Below, one piece after another: positions 44,231 to 52,452 of a DNA stretch of 64,000 nt. Numbering within the stretch: position 1 is the first letter of the stretch; each line of letters begins with the position of its first letter. A model generated the notes under the pieces. It was not told the DNA's origin, did no database searches, and worked only from the letters and a program-made list of their open reading frames with translations. The translations under genes and the position numbers were made by a program. Source of the DNA: Nocardia sp. (lineage in GTDB: Bacteria > Actinomycetota > Actinomycetes > Mycobacteriales > Mycobacteriaceae); assembly GCF_025465275.1 (NCBI RefSeq), contig NZ_JAODNK010000097.1, forward strand, positions 22,456 to 86,455. Direction: 5' to 3'.

Positions 44231-45346
44231 TCAGCCGCGAACCGGGTTCGGCACCCGGACACCGGGTTGCAGACCGGTCTGTAGGTGCCGCAGGTACCAC
44301 CGGACGTATTGCAAAAGCGTGTCCCTATCGAATTCGTAGCGGAGCACGCCTCCGTATGCCGCTCCCGTCCGTTGCTGGAACTGTTTGGGCCCGGAGAGAT
44401 AGGAACCGTAGAAAGAAAGCCTGCTGTCGACGAGCGAATCCAGTCGCTCCAATTGCGATGTCGGGCCCACATATGTGGGCTGGCTCAGCCTGAGCTCGTC
44501 GAACAAGAGCTCGAAGCACTCGCCGACAGTGGGTGCCAGCTCATTGGTGAGATGGACGACCTGCGCGTCGACGCCGGACAGGGACAGCTCCACCGCTCGA
44601 CCGACGGCGTAGTCGACGGGGATGAAGTTGAGCGTGCCCTCCGGATCGGCCCGCAGCCGCAGGGAATGCCGTTCCAGCACCGGGTCACCCGCTGCGTGTA
44701 CCAGGTCAGCGAATCGGGCCAATTCGCGGATGACACCGTACATTCCTGAGAACGCCGTCGCTGCCAGCGTCCGGCTGTGGCCGACCACGATGCTCGGGCG
44801 CCAGATTCGATACCGCTGCGCGGTCGCGGCAACCAACTGCTCGGCGTCGACCTTGCTCTGCTCGTAAAGGTTATTGGTGTCGACGGCACCGCCCATGTGA
44901 TCCTCGGCGATCGGCCCGGTCCTGCGGCCAGCGACGTAGGCCGTGCTCACGTAATGAAACACGCCGGCACCCAATCGTTCCGCCGTTTCCAATACCCGCT
45001 GTGTGCCACCGACATTGGTGCCGAAGATTTCTGCGCGGTCCTTATCGTCGAATTTGAGCGAAGCGGCGCAATGCCAGACTTCCTCGATTGTGACGCCGGC
45101 TGGAAGTGCAATATCGTCGAGATCACCGGCGGCCACCTGAATTCGGTCGCGGTGGGCCGCTACGAATCCGGGACGGTAGCCGTACGCCGCTGCGGCGTGT
45201 TCCAGGGTGCGTTCCAGCCGAATCCACGGCGCCTGTGCGGTTCCGCGTACCAGGCATACGACCGGCCGGTCGGTGCGCTGCAACAGCTCCAATACCAGTG
45301 CGCCGCCGACGAAACCGGTTGCGCCGGTGACCAGGTATCCGCTCAT
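44231..45346 (-). CDS. Free-standing thioester-reductase-type SDR (NAD_binding_4 family)
   Basis: 371 residues: VTGATGFVGGALVLELLQR cofactor motif, LVRGTAQAPWIRLERTLEHA, the catalytic serine region YVSTAYVAGRRTG, and the Tyr-x3-Lys in NLYEQSKVDAEQLV. This fold is the terminal reductase of carboxylic acid reductases and peptide synthetases and releases aldehydes or alcohols from thioesters. Here it stands alone, without carrier protein. It probably reduces an acyl-CoA or acyl-AMP-derived intermediate made with the ligase of the same operon. Three bases separate it from the upstream CMD-family gene. Confidence 0.87.
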   Translation of the reverse strand: MSGYLVTGATGFVGGALVLELLQRTDRPVVCLVRGTAQAPWIRLERTLEHAAAAYGYRPGFVAAHRDRIQVAAGDLDDIALPAGVTIEEVWHCAASLKFDDKDRAEIFGTNVGGTQRVLETAERLGAGVFHYVSTAYVAGRRTGPIAEDHMGGAVDTNNLYEQSKVDAEQLVAATAQRYRIWRPSIVVGHSRTLAATAFSGMYGVIRELARFADLVHAAGDPVLERHSLRLRADPEGTLNFIPVDYAVGRAVELSLSGVDAQVVHLTNELAPTVGECFELLFDELRLSQPTYVGPTSQLERLDSLVDSRLSFYGSYLSGPKQFQQRTGAAYGGVLRYEFDRDTLLQYVRWYLRHLQTGLQPGVRVPNPVRG

Positions 45347-45349
45347 CGC

Positions 45350-46027
45350 TCAGCCCTGTCGCGCAATGTCGGGACCATCGAGCGTGTCCCATGTTGCCTG
45401 GAGCATGCCGGCCCGCTGCGCATCGACATGAGTGCTCACAGCCTCGAGCAGCTGCGCGAGTTCGACACGTGTCAGATCTCCGGAGGTCAGTGCTGAGCTC
45501 AAGTGCACCTGCAGTGGTCGCCGTGCGCCGACTGCCGCGCAGCACGCCAACGCCACCACCCGCCGTTCTCTCATGCTCAGGCCAGGTCGCTGCCACACAT
45601 GCCCGAACACGAACCCCAGCACACCGACATGCACGAATGGGGTGTCCCGCCGCGGGATGTCCTTGCGGTTGACCTCGCTGTAGGCGGCCTCGGCCGCCGC
45701 ATGCCAAGCATCCCAGTCGGCGACAGTCTCCGCGGGCTGCAGCGGCCACGGGCCGCCGTCCCGGTCGGCGCGCGCGGCCTTCCACTGGGTGCGGATCGCC
45801 AGCTCGAATTCCGCCCCCTTGGCCCACCCGCAATACACGGCGTACTGCAGGCTGAACTCCAATATGCGTGCCAGATCAATCTCGTTGTCCGAGAGAATAG
45901 TTCGCATCGTGCGGTCGAGCGCGTCGTGGTCTTCGGTGACGGCGAGGCAGGCCAGCTCGACCCAACGGCGTTCCTGGCGGGTGAGTTCGCTACCGCGAGC
46001 GATCACCTGAGTATGTTGTTCGGTCAC
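45350..46027 (-). CDS. Carboxymuconolactone-decarboxylase-family protein
   Basis: About 225 residues with two CMD-like halves: RQERRWVELACLAVTEDHDA, then in the second half RERRVVALACCAAVGARRPL with HLSSALTSGDLTRVELAQLL. The AhpD CxxC redox pair is absent, so it is not a peroxiredoxin reductase. Function in this operon is unknown; homologues occur in aromatic and N-N biosynthetic loci. Start GTG 46027 is suggested by GAGAGCGGTGG upstream. ATG 46057 would overlap the transporter gene by 17 bases. Confidence 0.75.
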   Translation of the reverse strand: MTEQHTQVIARGSELTRQERRWVELACLAVTEDHDALDRTMRTILSDNEIDLARILEFSLQYAVYCGWAKGAEFELAIRTQWKAARADRDGGPWPLQPAETVADWDAWHAAAEAAYSEVNRKDIPRRDTPFVHVGVLGFVFGHVWQRPGLSMRERRVVALACCAAVGARRPLQVHLSSALTSGDLTRVELAQLLEAVSTHVDAQRAGMLQATWDTLDGPDIARQG

Positions 46028-46040
46028 GACGCCACCGCTC

Positions 46041-48659
46041 TCAGTACCGATGACCATCGGTCGCGAAGACGAAGCACCGGGTGGTGCGCCAGGCGCCGTC
46101 GGCAATCCATGCACTGGAATACACCCGGACGCTGACCGTGGATCCGTCCCTGGCCTGCATGGTCGTCGGGAAGTCGACGATCCCGCCCATGGTGCCCAGC
46201 GCCTGGGCCAAGGCGGCTATATCCGACTCGACCGGGAAGAATTCGATGGCATTGTGGTCGAGAAACCCGTCGGGCCGCTCCAGATGACCGAGCAGGCGCA
46301 GTTGCGCCCGATTGGTGCGCTCCATCGCTCCGGTGGTCGGCACCTGATGTATCGCCACCGGAAGTGCGTCCAAGAAATCGTCCACTTCCCTTGCCGCTGC
46401 GATCGTTTCGTCATCGAGCGTTACCGCGGACGGGCTGACCGATGCCTGCCAGTCTGCCAGCCAGTCGAGGGCATCGCTGGTGTCGAGGCCCGGCAACGAC
46501 GTGGCGAGACGCGGCCGGATGACGATCCGCAGCAGATCCCGGTCGGCATCGCCGTTGGCATCCACTACGACGCCGCGGGCTCCGCCGTCGGCGCGGGTCA
46601 AGGTGGTGTCAATGTTGTGTACGGCGATGCCGGCCGCGGCCGCGGCAATGATCTGTGTCCAAACTGCGTCGGGCACAACGGCTATCGCGGACAGGTCGGA
46701 CCGGTCCGCGGCCCACCCGGCGAGCAGCCGCGCGGCGCCGTTGGCGCGCCGTACGGTGCCCGCGGTATCGGTCAGTAGCAGCCCGACGTTGGCGTTGTCG
46801 AACATGTCCAGGGCATTGACAAGCTGAGCGGTGTCGGTCTTCGTTGGTAATGCGCTGTCAGTCATCGGATTTCCTTCATCGCGGAGGTGGTAGTCGGTGA
46901 TGTCGGTTCGGGTGCGCTCCGCGGACCATGCGGTCCACAGCTGCGCATAGCGCCCCTGCCTGAGCAGAAGTTCGTGGTGATTGCCGTTTTCAGCCACCCG
47001 GCCCGCCTCGACGACAACAATGCGATCGGCATCCGCGGCCTGGGTGAGTCGGTGTGCGACGGTGAGGACGGTCCGGCCGGCCAACGCCGCGCGGGCGGCG
47101 CGCTCCAGCCGCCGCGCACCGGCGCTACCGGCCTCGGCGGTCGCCTCGTCGAGCAGTGCGATCGGCGCATCGGTCAGCAGCAGCCGGGTCAGTGCGATCT
47201 CCTGAGCCTGGGTGGGTGTGAGCCGGTGCCCGCCCTGACCGACGACCGTGTCGATACTGTGCGGGAGGCTGGCGACCCACGTGTGGGCACCCACACGCTG
47301 CAGGGCGCGTTCGAGATCGGCCCGGCTCGCCTCCGGCCGGGCCAGCCGCAGATCGTCGATCAAGGGCCCGGCGAAAGTGTGGATCTCCTGGGTGAGCAGG
47401 ACGACGGCGTGGCGGAGGTCGGCGCCGAACTCGCCGACCGTGCGGCCGCTCAGGCGGACCGTGCCCGAGGTAGGGGCGTGCACCCCGGCGACCAGCTTGA
47501 CAAGCGTCGACTTTCCCGCGCCGGTGGCGCCTACGACGGCCACCCATTCGCCGGCCTCGACTCGCAGATCGATGCCGTGCAGCACCTCACGCCCGTCGTA
47601 CTCGAATCGCGCCGCGATCACATCGGCCGTGGCGTGGGGAATGGATATCTTGCCGGTGGGTTCCGGGGCAGCGGGGAGCATGGCCACACCGACCAGCCGG
47701 GCCAGCGCCGCGCCCGCCTCCTGGGCGTTATCGGCCATGATCATGACGAGATTGATCGGTTCGAACAGGCGGCTGAAGTAGAGCGCCGCCGCTGTCGCCG
47801 CGCCCACCGTCACCGAATGGCCGCGCACCAGAAGGAAACCGACGATCAGGATGGTAGCCAGCCCGATGATTTCGGTCAGATGCATCCGGCCGTAGAACCG
47901 CGTTCGTAAACGCATGGCGGCCAAGGCTTTCTGAACAGCAGCCGCCGAACGCTCGGCGATCAGGTCGCGGTGGACCGGTCCGAGCCGGAACGCTCGCACG
48001 GTGGCGACACCATCGATCGAGTCGAGCAACTGCTGGGCTCGCGCGCCTTCGGCGACACGCTGCGCGGTGAACGCGGGCGCGGAGTTCCGGAAGTACCAGA
48101 GCAGGACGTGGACGTCGGTCGGCGCCGCGCACAGACCGGCGATGGCGAAACGCCAGTCGATCGTGGCCAGACCGATCACCGTCACCCAGATGACGAGGAC
48201 CGACACCGCCAGAATCGGGACCGTGCTGCGGATGGCAGTGGCCAGCAGGTCGACATCGCCGCTGATCCTCGCCATCAGATCACCGGAGCCAACCCGTTCG
48301 ACCTCTGCTTCCGGCAGGTGCACGGCTCGATCGAGGGCCTCCTCGCGCAGCGTGGCCAACGCGGGTTCGCCGACACGGGCGGTGAGTGCGGCGCCGAGCA
48401 TGCGCAAAACCCCTTGCGCGACAGCGACTCCGGCGAGAACCACGACCGGCCACCGGATCCCGGCCGGATTGTGCGCGATCACGGCGTCCACGGCCCACCC
48501 CATCGCCCTCGGGGTGAGGAGCGTGACCGCGGCGCCGGCGGCGAGGACTACCGCGGTGAACAACGCGGCCGGCCACCGTCGCATGAGCAGTGCACCGGCG
48601 TATTTCCAGGCTTCGCGCGCGGTGGCCTGTGGCAATAGGCCGTTATCGGCGGTTGTCAC
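46041..48659 (-). CDS. ABC exporter half (TMD-NBD) fused to a PAS-domain region
   Basis: 872 residues. Residues 1-310 form six membrane segments of an ABC exporter. Residues 330-585 form the nucleotide-binding domain: Walker A GATGAGKSTLVK intact, Walker B and glutamate in IALLDEATAEAG intact, H-loop VLTVAHRLTQ, but the signature LSGGQ is lost (RLTPTQAQEIALTR). Residues 600-872 are PAS-like: NVGLLLTDTAGTVRRANGAA and, later, MERTNRAQLRLLGHLERPD. An ATG at 46865, preceded by GAAGGAAAT, starts the PAS part and could give a separate protein. It overlaps the second exporter half by four bases. Confidence 0.85.
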   Translation of the reverse strand: MTTADNGLLPQATAREAWKYAGALLMRRWPAALFTAVVLAAGAAVTLLTPRAMGWAVDAVIAHNPAGIRWPVVVLAGVAVAQGVLRMLGAALTARVGEPALATLREEALDRAVHLPEAEVERVGSGDLMARISGDVDLLATAIRSTVPILAVSVLVIWVTVIGLATIDWRFAIAGLCAAPTDVHVLLWYFRNSAPAFTAQRVAEGARAQQLLDSIDGVATVRAFRLGPVHRDLIAERSAAAVQKALAAMRLRTRFYGRMHLTEIIGLATILIVGFLLVRGHSVTVGAATAAALYFSRLFEPINLVMIMADNAQEAGAALARLVGVAMLPAAPEPTGKISIPHATADVIAARFEYDGREVLHGIDLRVEAGEWVAVVGATGAGKSTLVKLVAGVHAPTSGTVRLSGRTVGEFGADLRHAVVLLTQEIHTFAGPLIDDLRLARPEASRADLERALQRVGAHTWVASLPHSIDTVVGQGGHRLTPTQAQEIALTRLLLTDAPIALLDEATAEAGSAGARRLERAARAALAGRTVLTVAHRLTQAADADRIVVVEAGRVAENGNHHELLLRQGRYAQLWTAWSAERTRTDITDYHLRDEGNPMTDSALPTKTDTAQLVNALDMFDNANVGLLLTDTAGTVRRANGAARLLAGWAADRSDLSAIAVVPDAVWTQIIAAAAAGIAVHNIDTTLTRADGGARGVVVDANGDADRDLLRIVIRPRLATSLPGLDTSDALDWLADWQASVSPSAVTLDDETIAAAREVDDFLDALPVAIHQVPTTGAMERTNRAQLRLLGHLERPDGFLDHNAIEFFPVESDIAALAQALGTMGGIVDFPTTMQARDGSTVSVRVYSSAWIADGAWRTTRCFVFATDGHRY
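46866..46880 (-). promoter_or_regulatory. Internal ribosome binding site before the PAS region
   Basis: Minus-strand GATGAAGGAAATCCG directly precedes an in-frame ATG (46865). The PAS protein could be translated from here as well as by readthrough from the ABC domain. Confidence 0.5.
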
Positions 48660-50383
48660 AGCACTGCCTCGCGGTAGGCGGCGCTGGACGCGACCAGCTC
48701 CGCATGACGTCCCTCGATGACCGAGCCCGCATCGATGAATACGACACGGTCGCAGCGGGACAGCAGCCCAGGGCTGGTGGTGAGGCAGACGGTCGTCTTG
48801 GTGGCGCGTATGCGCGCGAGTTCGTCGGCGATGGTCAATTCGGTGACCGAGTCGACGGCCGTGGTCGGCTCGGTCAGTACGAGCACCGGCGGGTCGGCCG
48901 CCAGCGCACGCGCCAGCGCCACGCGCTGGCGCTGCCCGCCTGACAACGACACACCACTTCCATGCAGTGGAGCGTGCAGCCCGTCGTTGTCCCCGCCGAG
49001 ATCACGTAGTGCGGCGGCCTGGACGATCCGTTCCAGATCCGCGGTGCCATTGATGCGGCCGATATTGTCGAGCACCGTTCCGCTGAACAGGTGCACTTCG
49101 TGCGGCGGTACCAGCACTACCGCGCGAACGGAGTCGGGGGCCAAGGACGCCATCGGCTGCCCGTCTAGCCGGACCGCCCCGGAGACAGGATCCGCGCGGC
49201 GCGACACTACGTCGGCCAGCGCCCCCGCAGCAGCTGGATCCGGAGTCACGATGCCGACGAATTCGCCCGGCGCGATTTCCAGATCGAGGTCGGCGATCGA
49301 TCCGGCCGTCACGGCATCGAAATGCAGCGAGGGAACAGTATCGAAGGAGACCGTCGCCGAACCTAGCACGGCGAAAGGCACGTTCAGGACCGCCGCGATC
49401 CGCGCCGCGGACGCCCGTGACTGGGCTCGCTGAGTGCCCAGGCCGGTAATCCGATTGAGCGGATCGAGCAAGAACTGGGCCAAGCCGATCGCGGTGACGA
49501 ACGCTCCCACCCCGATCTCACTTCGGGTGGCCGACCATCCGGCGGCCCAGGTGACCGCGGCCAGTAGGAATCCGGCGAGCACGATGGCGATCGCACGTAC
49601 CACCGCCTCCGTCGTGGCCGATCGCAGCGTGGTCCGCAGAGCCGCCCTGCTGGCCTGCCGGTAGCGACGAACCGCGGCGCGTTCTCCGCCGAACCCTTTC
49701 AGGACACGGAGCCCTGTCAGCAGGTCGGCGGCCATGCCAGCCGTGGCGGCCAATTGCGCTCGTTCGGCTGAGGTACGCCGCGCCAGCGGCCGTCCGGACA
49801 GGTCGGTGAGCACCAGCAGCACTACCGCTCCGCCCAGCACCAAACCCGCGAGCAGAGCAGAGATTCGGAGCAGGAAGTACACTGCGACACCGACGCCAGC
49901 GAACCCGGAAACCGCCAACGCGATTGCATAATTCAGCAGTCCGACGGCGTTGGTGTCGACGGCGCTCATCGACAGCAGGCTGCCCGGCAACTGATCGCGG
50001 CCGCCGCGGCCGTCCAGGATGCGCGCGGCCAGTAGGAGCCGCAGACGGTGGCCTGCGCCCTGAACGGCCCTGGTATTGGCGCGAAATCCGAATCGCATCG
50101 CGGCGGTCAGGAAGAGATAATCGATGGTGAGCAACAACATCCACCGCAGCAGCGACCAACCGTCGGCGGTGGTGACGGCCCGCTGGATGACGAAGCCGAC
50201 GATCACCGGGATCAGTGCTTCAGCGACCTGGTGGACGGACAGGAACACTGCGGCCACCGTGAGGTGACGGCGCTGGCCGCCCAGCGCGCTCCGCAGGATG
50301 GATGCGGCCGAGTACTCCGGTTCTGTCGTTCGGACCGTACCGTGGACCGATTCGACGGCGGGCCGCAAATCCGCGGTGGTCAT
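48656..50383 (-). CDS. ABC exporter half with degenerate Walker A
   Basis: 575 residues: a six-segment membrane domain (residues 1-320), then an NBD with an intact signature (VSLSGGQRQRVALARAL). The Walker A is destroyed: GIVTPDPAAAGALADVV lacks the glycine-lysine-serine P-loop. Walker B reads VLVLTEPTTAVD, with T for the magnesium-binding D. With the partner at 46041 it should form one complete ATP site (partner Walker A/B plus this LSGGQ) and one dead site. Start ATG 50383 overlaps the ligase stop (ATGA). Confidence 0.87.
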   Translation of the reverse strand: MTTADLRPAVESVHGTVRTTEPEYSAASILRSALGGQRRHLTVAAVFLSVHQVAEALIPVIVGFVIQRAVTTADGWSLLRWMLLLTIDYLFLTAAMRFGFRANTRAVQGAGHRLRLLLAARILDGRGGRDQLPGSLLSMSAVDTNAVGLLNYAIALAVSGFAGVGVAVYFLLRISALLAGLVLGGAVVLLVLTDLSGRPLARRTSAERAQLAATAGMAADLLTGLRVLKGFGGERAAVRRYRQASRAALRTTLRSATTEAVVRAIAIVLAGFLLAAVTWAAGWSATRSEIGVGAFVTAIGLAQFLLDPLNRITGLGTQRAQSRASAARIAAVLNVPFAVLGSATVSFDTVPSLHFDAVTAGSIADLDLEIAPGEFVGIVTPDPAAAGALADVVSRRADPVSGAVRLDGQPMASLAPDSVRAVVLVPPHEVHLFSGTVLDNIGRINGTADLERIVQAAALRDLGGDNDGLHAPLHGSGVSLSGGQRQRVALARALAADPPVLVLTEPTTAVDSVTELTIADELARIRATKTTVCLTTSPGLLSRCDRVVFIDAGSVIEGRHAELVASSAAYREAVL

Positions 50384-52209
50384 TTCGCTTGTTCGGCAAG
50401 CGCCGGGGCGTGCGGTTGGGCTGGTTCACGCATGATGATCGGTCGGTTGGCTTCGGGGATGGTGGTGGGCTCGGTGCGTTCGCGGCAGACCCTTTTCAGA
50501 GTCTTGCCCGTCACGCCTACCGGGAACTCGGCCCAGGCCACGATGTCGAGTCGAGCAAGGTGCATAGACGTCGGCAACATCTGGTTGAGCTCGTCCTGCA
50601 GGGTCGGTGCATCGAGATCGAACCCGTCCCGTGGCGCGATCACCGCCGCGGGACGCTGCGTGCCGTCTGCCTGACGGGCACCGTAGACGCAGGCGTCGAA
50701 TACGGCCACGTGCTTGTGTACCCGTTCCTCGATGAGGAGGCTGTAGACATCACCGTCCCTGGTATGTATGACGTCGACTTCACGATCGAGCTGCACGACG
50801 TGGCCATCGCCGGACCACCGGGCTACATCCCCGGTGAAGAACCAGCCGTCGCGGATCGCGTCATAGGTGAGTGCGTGGTTGTTCCAGTAGGCCTCGAACA
50901 GCGTCCGGCCCCGGACCTCGAGCCGGCCGACCGAGTCACCCTTGACCGGCCTACCGTTCGTGGCGATCCGGACCTTCGGACCGAACGGCGTCGAGCGGCG
51001 CCGGCCGATGCGCCGGTCATAGCGTCGGGTGAACCGGGAGTAGTACCGCAGCACCGACGGTGTCCCCACCTCGCTCGACCCCTGTGCGTCCAGGTAGACC
51101 GAGCCGCCGAGCGGAATGCCGAGCCCACGGAATACGCTGCCGTGCTGGACAAATCGACGAATGATCGCCTCGTGCGTAGCGTCGGCGGTCGAACCCCAGA
51201 ATCGCATCGCCCGTAGGTCATACTGATCCAGCGGCACCTCTTTCAGTTGGGTGTACACGATCGGGAATGCGAAGAACCCGGTGTAACGACCCACCGCGAG
51301 CTGTTCGATCAGACCGGCGGCGTCCAGGCCGCCGCGACTGTATTCGCGCGTCCAGTGGATACGCACACCGGCCAGCAGTAGGGAATTGAAGCTGAGAATC
51401 ACCGCTTGGTGGTTGTTCGGCAGCGCAAATAGCCCCCGGTCACGGCGACGGGAAATGTGGACGTAGGACAGCCAGCCACGAATTGCGTGCGACTGTGGCC
51501 CGTTGCGCAGAATGACCGCCTTGGGAAAGCCGGTCGTGCCCGAGGAGTGCACGAGATACAGCGGTTCGAGCCCGCCACGCGGGGTGGCGAGTGCCGCGGA
51601 CAGGCCGGCGAGCAGATCGCCGATCCGGTGAACAGTGTGGCCGGAGACGGTGCGTTCGGGATCGCCCGACTGTGCGTCGGTCAGAACGATGTGCTCGACA
51701 TCGCCGAACCCGGCACCCTGCGTGGTGAGCCGGTCCAGGGTGGCGGTATCGGTAATCAGCGCTCGCGCACCGACGTTCACCAGATAGGGGTTCAGCTTCT
51801 CGCTGAGGAAACCGTCGTTGATCGTGCACGCGACGCCCCCGGCGCGGACCACGCCGGTGTGCAGCAGGTGGATGTCCAGGTGATTTGTCTTCATGATCGC
51901 AATGCGATCGCCGTGCTGCAGGCCCAGCCGTTGTCGTAGCATCGCGGCGACAACACCGACCGTCTCCCTGATGTCGTTCGCCGACCATTCGGTCCGGCCG
52001 GGCGGGCCGAGTACCGGCACCGACCAGTGGCAGGGTTCGTCGGAACTGAACAGCACGCGGTCTCCGTAGCGGCGGGCCGCGCGGTCGGGAATCCGTTCGA
52101 TCGAGATGGGCCGCAAAGCGAGCCACAGGCGCTCGAAGATACCGATGCGGAGGGCAATGAACAAAAGATAAACGAGCAAAAGCGCCACGAGTACGAGCAG
52201 GAATGGCAT
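50380..52209 (-). CDS. Membrane-anchored acyl-CoA-ligase-like (ANL) enzyme, possible N-nitrosation/diazotisation ligase
   Basis: 609 residues. An N-terminal membrane helix (MPFLLVLVALLLVYLLFIAL) precedes an ANL core: VHSSGTTGFPKAV (P-loop) near residue 215, YLDAQGSSEVGTPSV near 375, GWFFTGDVARWSGDG near 465, and the C-terminal lysine in GVTGKTLKRVC. The A8 hinge is unusual (DGDVYSLLIEERV). This very-long-chain/FATP-like architecture is shared by ligases that join nitrite to amines in cremeomycin- and triacsin-type pathways (CreM, Tri17). With CreE/CreD-like domains in the same operon that role is plausible; a plain acyl-CoA ligase remains possible. Start ATG 52209 after AGGAT. Confidence 0.8.
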   Translation of the reverse strand: MPFLLVLVALLLVYLLFIALRIGIFERLWLALRPISIERIPDRAARRYGDRVLFSSDEPCHWSVPVLGPPGRTEWSANDIRETVGVVAAMLRQRLGLQHGDRIAIMKTNHLDIHLLHTGVVRAGGVACTINDGFLSEKLNPYLVNVGARALITDTATLDRLTTQGAGFGDVEHIVLTDAQSGDPERTVSGHTVHRIGDLLAGLSAALATPRGGLEPLYLVHSSGTTGFPKAVILRNGPQSHAIRGWLSYVHISRRRDRGLFALPNNHQAVILSFNSLLLAGVRIHWTREYSRGGLDAAGLIEQLAVGRYTGFFAFPIVYTQLKEVPLDQYDLRAMRFWGSTADATHEAIIRRFVQHGSVFRGLGIPLGGSVYLDAQGSSEVGTPSVLRYYSRFTRRYDRRIGRRRSTPFGPKVRIATNGRPVKGDSVGRLEVRGRTLFEAYWNNHALTYDAIRDGWFFTGDVARWSGDGHVVQLDREVDVIHTRDGDVYSLLIEERVHKHVAVFDACVYGARQADGTQRPAAVIAPRDGFDLDAPTLQDELNQMLPTSMHLARLDIVAWAEFPVGVTGKTLKRVCRERTEPTTIPEANRPIIMREPAQPHAPALAEQAK

Positions 52210-52367
52210 AATAAATCCTAGAGAGCGCGGGGGCACGAGGACCACAGTGCACGGTCCGTTCGGCCACAGCAGGACATCGATGGCTGCTTGGCACGTGTGC
52301 GGAAGAGATATCGTCCTGGACTGAAAAGAAAAACAGCCACAGGGAAAGCTACGCCCGAGATTGTCGG

Positions 52368-52395
52368 TCGCAGATTATCAAATCGTAGATTATTA
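52368..52395. promoter_or_regulatory. Direct repeat upstream of the biosynthetic operon
   Basis: TCGCAGATTATCA (52368-52380) and TCGTAGATTATTA (52383-52395), same orientation, 15-base period, about 160 bases upstream of the operon start. Candidate activator or response-regulator site. Confidence 0.4.
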
Positions 52396-52405
52396 ATTAG
52401 TCGCT

Positions 52406-52436
52406 AGGAACCCGCCGGCAGATCCGGCGGGTTCCT
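52406..52436. terminator. Hairpin terminator of the amidohydrolase gene
   Basis: Perfect 13-base stem: AGGAACCCGCCGG (52406-52418) with its complement (52424-52436), five-base loop, just past the amidohydrolase stop (minus strand). Confidence 0.8.
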
Positions 52437-52452
52437 CTCTATACCCGAGCCT

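Noticed and set aside
44218..44472. N-terminal extension of the oxygenase-lyase fusion
   Set aside because: It overlaps the 3' end of the reductase gene and precedes the canonical FAD motif; ATG 44217 fits the family.
45350..46027. AhpD-type peroxidase reductase
   Set aside because: The CxxC redox pair of AhpD is missing; only the broader CMD fold is supported.
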